Below are positions 4,699 through 6,870 of a stretch of 6,870 nt of DNA, one piece after another. The stretch is taken from contig CALWKP010000032.1 of NCBI GenBank assembly GCA_944381295.1, positions 1-6,870 of the forward strand, given 5' to 3'. Each line of letters starts with the position of its first letter. The first letter of the stretch is position 1. A model generated the notes under the pieces. The model was not told the origin of the DNA. It searched no databases and saw nothing but the letters and a program-made list of their open reading frames with translations. This DNA comes from an uncultured Clostridia bacterium. Lineage in GTDB: Bacteria > Bacillota > Clostridia > Oscillospirales > Acutalibacteraceae. Position numbers and translations under genes: made by a program.

Positions 4699-6870
4699 TC
4701 GACCCGGTCCGGCTCAATAAACTGAACCGTCACCACTGTGCCTGGCGACACTTCTGTTCCTTCCGCAATACTTTGCGTACTCGATCTCGCAGAACTTCCA
4801 GAAGTCAACGCCGCACCTGTTACAGAGATATTAATCCCTGCTTCCGCCGCAGCACTATTCGCTTGAGAAAGTGTTAATCCAATCAGATTTGGTACTTTGA
4901 CTGTCTTACTGGAACTCGCTTCATCTGTAAACAATACCACGGTCCCTTCCTGCGGGATTGAGGAACCGTATTCTGGAATCTGCGACAGTACAGTATCCCC
5001 TTCGCCATAAACTTTTGCAGACAATCCAGCGTTTTCCAGCGCTGTTTGTGCTTCGCTTACGCTCTTACCTGTTACCTGCGGGGTCGTTGTATCCAGTTTT
5101 TCCAGTTCACTTTCCGTATATTTACGTTCCACGCCGAGATATGGCAGAATTTCTTCCATGGTCTTTGCCCACACAGGACCTGCCACTGCGCTCCCATAAT
5201 AACTATCTCCATGCGGTTCGTCAAAAAAGATCAACATGGCGATCTGCGGATCATCTGCTGGCGCAAACCCGCAATAAGAGGCAATATATTCTTTCTTTCC
5301 CGTTTCGTTCATTTCCGCAATCTTTTCTGAAGTACCTGTTTTCCCGGCAACGCGGTACCCGGGAATATACCCATTTTTCGCGGTCCCTACGGTTGCATTC
5401 TCCTGCATGATCGAGCACATCAGTTCTGACGTTTCCTCTGAGATCACCTGCCGTTTTACCGTTGTTTCTACATTCTTAACAATATTCCCTTCATCGTCAA
5501 TAATCTGTTTCACCACATGCGGCTGTACAATATATCCTCCATTGGCAACCGCCGCACAAGCTGTTATCATCTGGATCGGCGTAATACTGAAGTTCTGTCC
5601 AAAGGACTCTGTCGCCAATTCTACCGGATTGAGCTGTTCTGCGGTATAGTAAAGGCTTCCGGATTCCCCGGGCAGATCTATCCCAGTACGTTCCGTAAAT
5701 CCAAAGCCTTCAAAGTATTGGAAAAAGGTATCCGGCCCCAACAGTTCCCCTATATGGATAAAGAACGGGTTGCAAGAATTGCATAGCCCCTGTCGGAACG
5801 TTTGGGTACCGTGTCCTGTGGTCTTGTGGCAGTGGATCGTTGTTCCCAGGATATTGATCCCTCCACTACAGGTGAATTGCGTATTTTCCGTGATAACGCC
5901 TTCTTCCAGCCCCATAGACCCGGTACAGATCTTAAATACCGAACCTGGATAATAGGTATCACTGACAGCCTTATTTCTCCACTGTGCTTCCAGCGCCTCT
6001 ACCCGTGCGGCAGATTTCTGATCTTCCGGCAGATTTTCAATACTCGCGGCAACTGTCTGATCGGTAATCGTAAACGGGTCATTGGGATCATAGTCCCCTT
6101 TGACCGCCATTGCCAGGATTTCTCCGGTATTGACATCCATCACAATCCCAGTTGCCCGGTTTTGCACCTTATTATTGATAATTCCTTCTTCCAGGTTCTT
6201 TTCCAGGAAATGCTGTACCACACGGTCAATCGACAGCACCAGACTGTACCCGTTCTGGGCATCTACTTTCTGTTCATACTGGAACGGCATATCCGTACCG
6301 ATCGCGTTTTTCGCTGTGACCAGCCTTCCGGAAACTCCAGAAAGTTCTTCGTCGTATTGGGCCTCCAGTCCCGCTAATCCTTGGTTATCGTCCCCGGTAA
6401 ACCCAAGTACGGTTGCTGCAAACTGTCCAAACGGATAATACCGTTTATAATCTTCAATCAGCCGTACCCCGCTCGCAATTTCATTCGTTTCTTTAAACTC
6501 CAAGATCTGGTCTTTAATCTCGGTTTCCACTTTCCGCGCCAGAACTTCATAGGCATTTTTCTTCTCTGCATGCGCGCGGACTTCCTCTTCTTCCATGCCC
6601 AGGATTTCGGCTAATCCTGTCACAATGGTATCTCTGGTTTCTTCATCCTTGATATAGGCAGGTTCCAACACGACGGTCCAGACCGTCGCACTCTGTGCCA
6701 AAGGAGTCATATTGCAGTCGTAAATCGTCCCTCTCTGTGCGCTGATCACCGAATCCTGCAACTGTTGATCGACTGCACGCTGCTGCAATTCCTGCCCCTG
6801 AATCAATTGGAGCCTTACCAAACTGACGATGATTGCGCCAAAACCTACCACTATGAGCAGCAACAGAACA
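4695..6870 (-). CDS. Class B penicillin-binding protein (transpeptidase) with two C-terminal PASTA domains, PBP2B/SpoVD type; 5' end outside window
   Basis: This is a membrane-anchored D,D-transpeptidase that cross-links peptidoglycan outside the cell and normally partners a SEDS polymerase such as the FtsW homologue encoded here. Numbering starts at the TTG at 6863; the frame stays open to the window edge and begins mid-way through the membrane anchor, so the true start is probably upstream. In order: membrane segment (about 1-16), RGTIYD (44-49) opening the pedestal region, GLAGLE (162-167), then the transpeptidase domain with SVFK (308-311, S308 nucleophile), SCN (363-365) and KTGTS (508-512). 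All three penicillin-binding motifs are intact. Two PASTA repeats follow at about 592-648 and 653-717. Of the B. subtilis relatives, PBP2B has two PASTA domains and SpoVD one, but domain count alone does not settle division versus sporulation. Its stop codon overlaps the start of the Mur-like gene. Confidence 0.95.
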   Translation of the reverse strand, partial: VLLLLIVVGFGAIIVSLVRLQLIQGQELQQRAVDQQLQDSVISAQRGTIYDCNMTPLAQSATVWTVVLEPAYIKDEETRDTIVTGLAEILGMEEEEVRAHAEKKNAYEVLARKVETEIKDQILEFKETNEIASGVRLIEDYKRYYPFGQFAATVLGFTGDDNQGLAGLEAQYDEELSGVSGRLVTAKNAIGTDMPFQYEQKVDAQNGYSLVLSIDRVVQHFLEKNLEEGIINNKVQNRATGIVMDVNTGEILAMAVKGDYDPNDPFTITDQTVAASIENLPEDQKSAARVEALEAQWRNKAVSDTYYPGSVFKICTGSMGLEEGVITENTQFTCSGGINILGTTIHCHKTTGHGTQTFRQGLCNSCNPFFIHIGELLGPDTFFQYFEGFGFTERTGIDLPGESGSLYYTAEQLNPVELATESFGQNFSITPIQMITACAAVANGGYIVQPHVVKQIIDDEGNIVKNVETTVKRQVISEETSELMCSIMQENATVGTAKNGYIPGYRVAGKTGTSEKIAEMNETGKKEYIASYCGFAPADDPQIAMLIFFDEPHGDSYYGSAVAGPVWAKTMEEILPYLGVERKYTESELEKLDTTTPQVTGKSVSEAQTALENAGLSAKVYGEGDTVLSQIPEYGSSIPQEGTVVLFTDEASSSKTVKVPNLIGLTLSQANSAAAEAGINISVTGAALTSGSSARSSTQSIAEGTEVSPGTVVTVQFIEPDRVE

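Noticed and set aside
5802..6377. Plus-strand open frame of 191 codons opposite the PBP gene
   Set aside because: It lies wholly antisense to the conserved transpeptidase region, shows no family resemblance and is biased in composition. It is a shadow of the real gene, as are the other plus-strand frames in the window.

Overview
The window is one uninterrupted minus-strand stretch of a division and cell wall (dcw) cluster, read from position 6870 down to 1. In transcription order it holds a class B penicillin-binding protein with two PASTA domains (5' end cut by the window), a short Mur-ligase-like protein with no ATP-binding loop, MraY, a SEDS-family FtsW/SpoVE polymerase, MurG, and the N-terminal part of MurA (3' end cut by the window). 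Gaps between genes are at most about 45 bases and the first two genes overlap by four bases. I see no terminator-like hairpin or clear promoter between them, so this looks like the middle of one operon. No RNA genes, mobile elements, repeats or CRISPR arrays are visible.

The gene order, the PASTA-bearing PBP, the MurG N-terminus (GTAGHINPALAI) and murA directly after murG point to a Gram-positive of the Bacillota, class Clostridia, probably near Lachnospiraceae. That placement is inferred from gene content and sequence style, not from a marker search.

MraY links UDP-MurNAc-pentapeptide to undecaprenyl phosphate to make lipid I, and MurG adds GlcNAc to make lipid II. The SEDS protein polymerises glycan, and the PBP cross-links it as the likely SEDS partner. 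MurA starts the pathway by making enolpyruvyl-UDP-GlcNAc. The amino-acid ligases that usually sit here are missing: there is no intact murE or murF between the PBP and mraY, and no murD between mraY and ftsW.

The most unusual item is the protein of up to 189 residues at 4129-4698. It occupies the murE/murF position and its second half resembles the end of a Mur ligase central domain. Its glycine-rich ATP loop has been replaced, the middle is shortened, and the C-terminal ligase domain is absent. It is an intact reading frame with good translation signals, so it looks like a retained pseudoenzyme or adaptor rather than a decaying gene.
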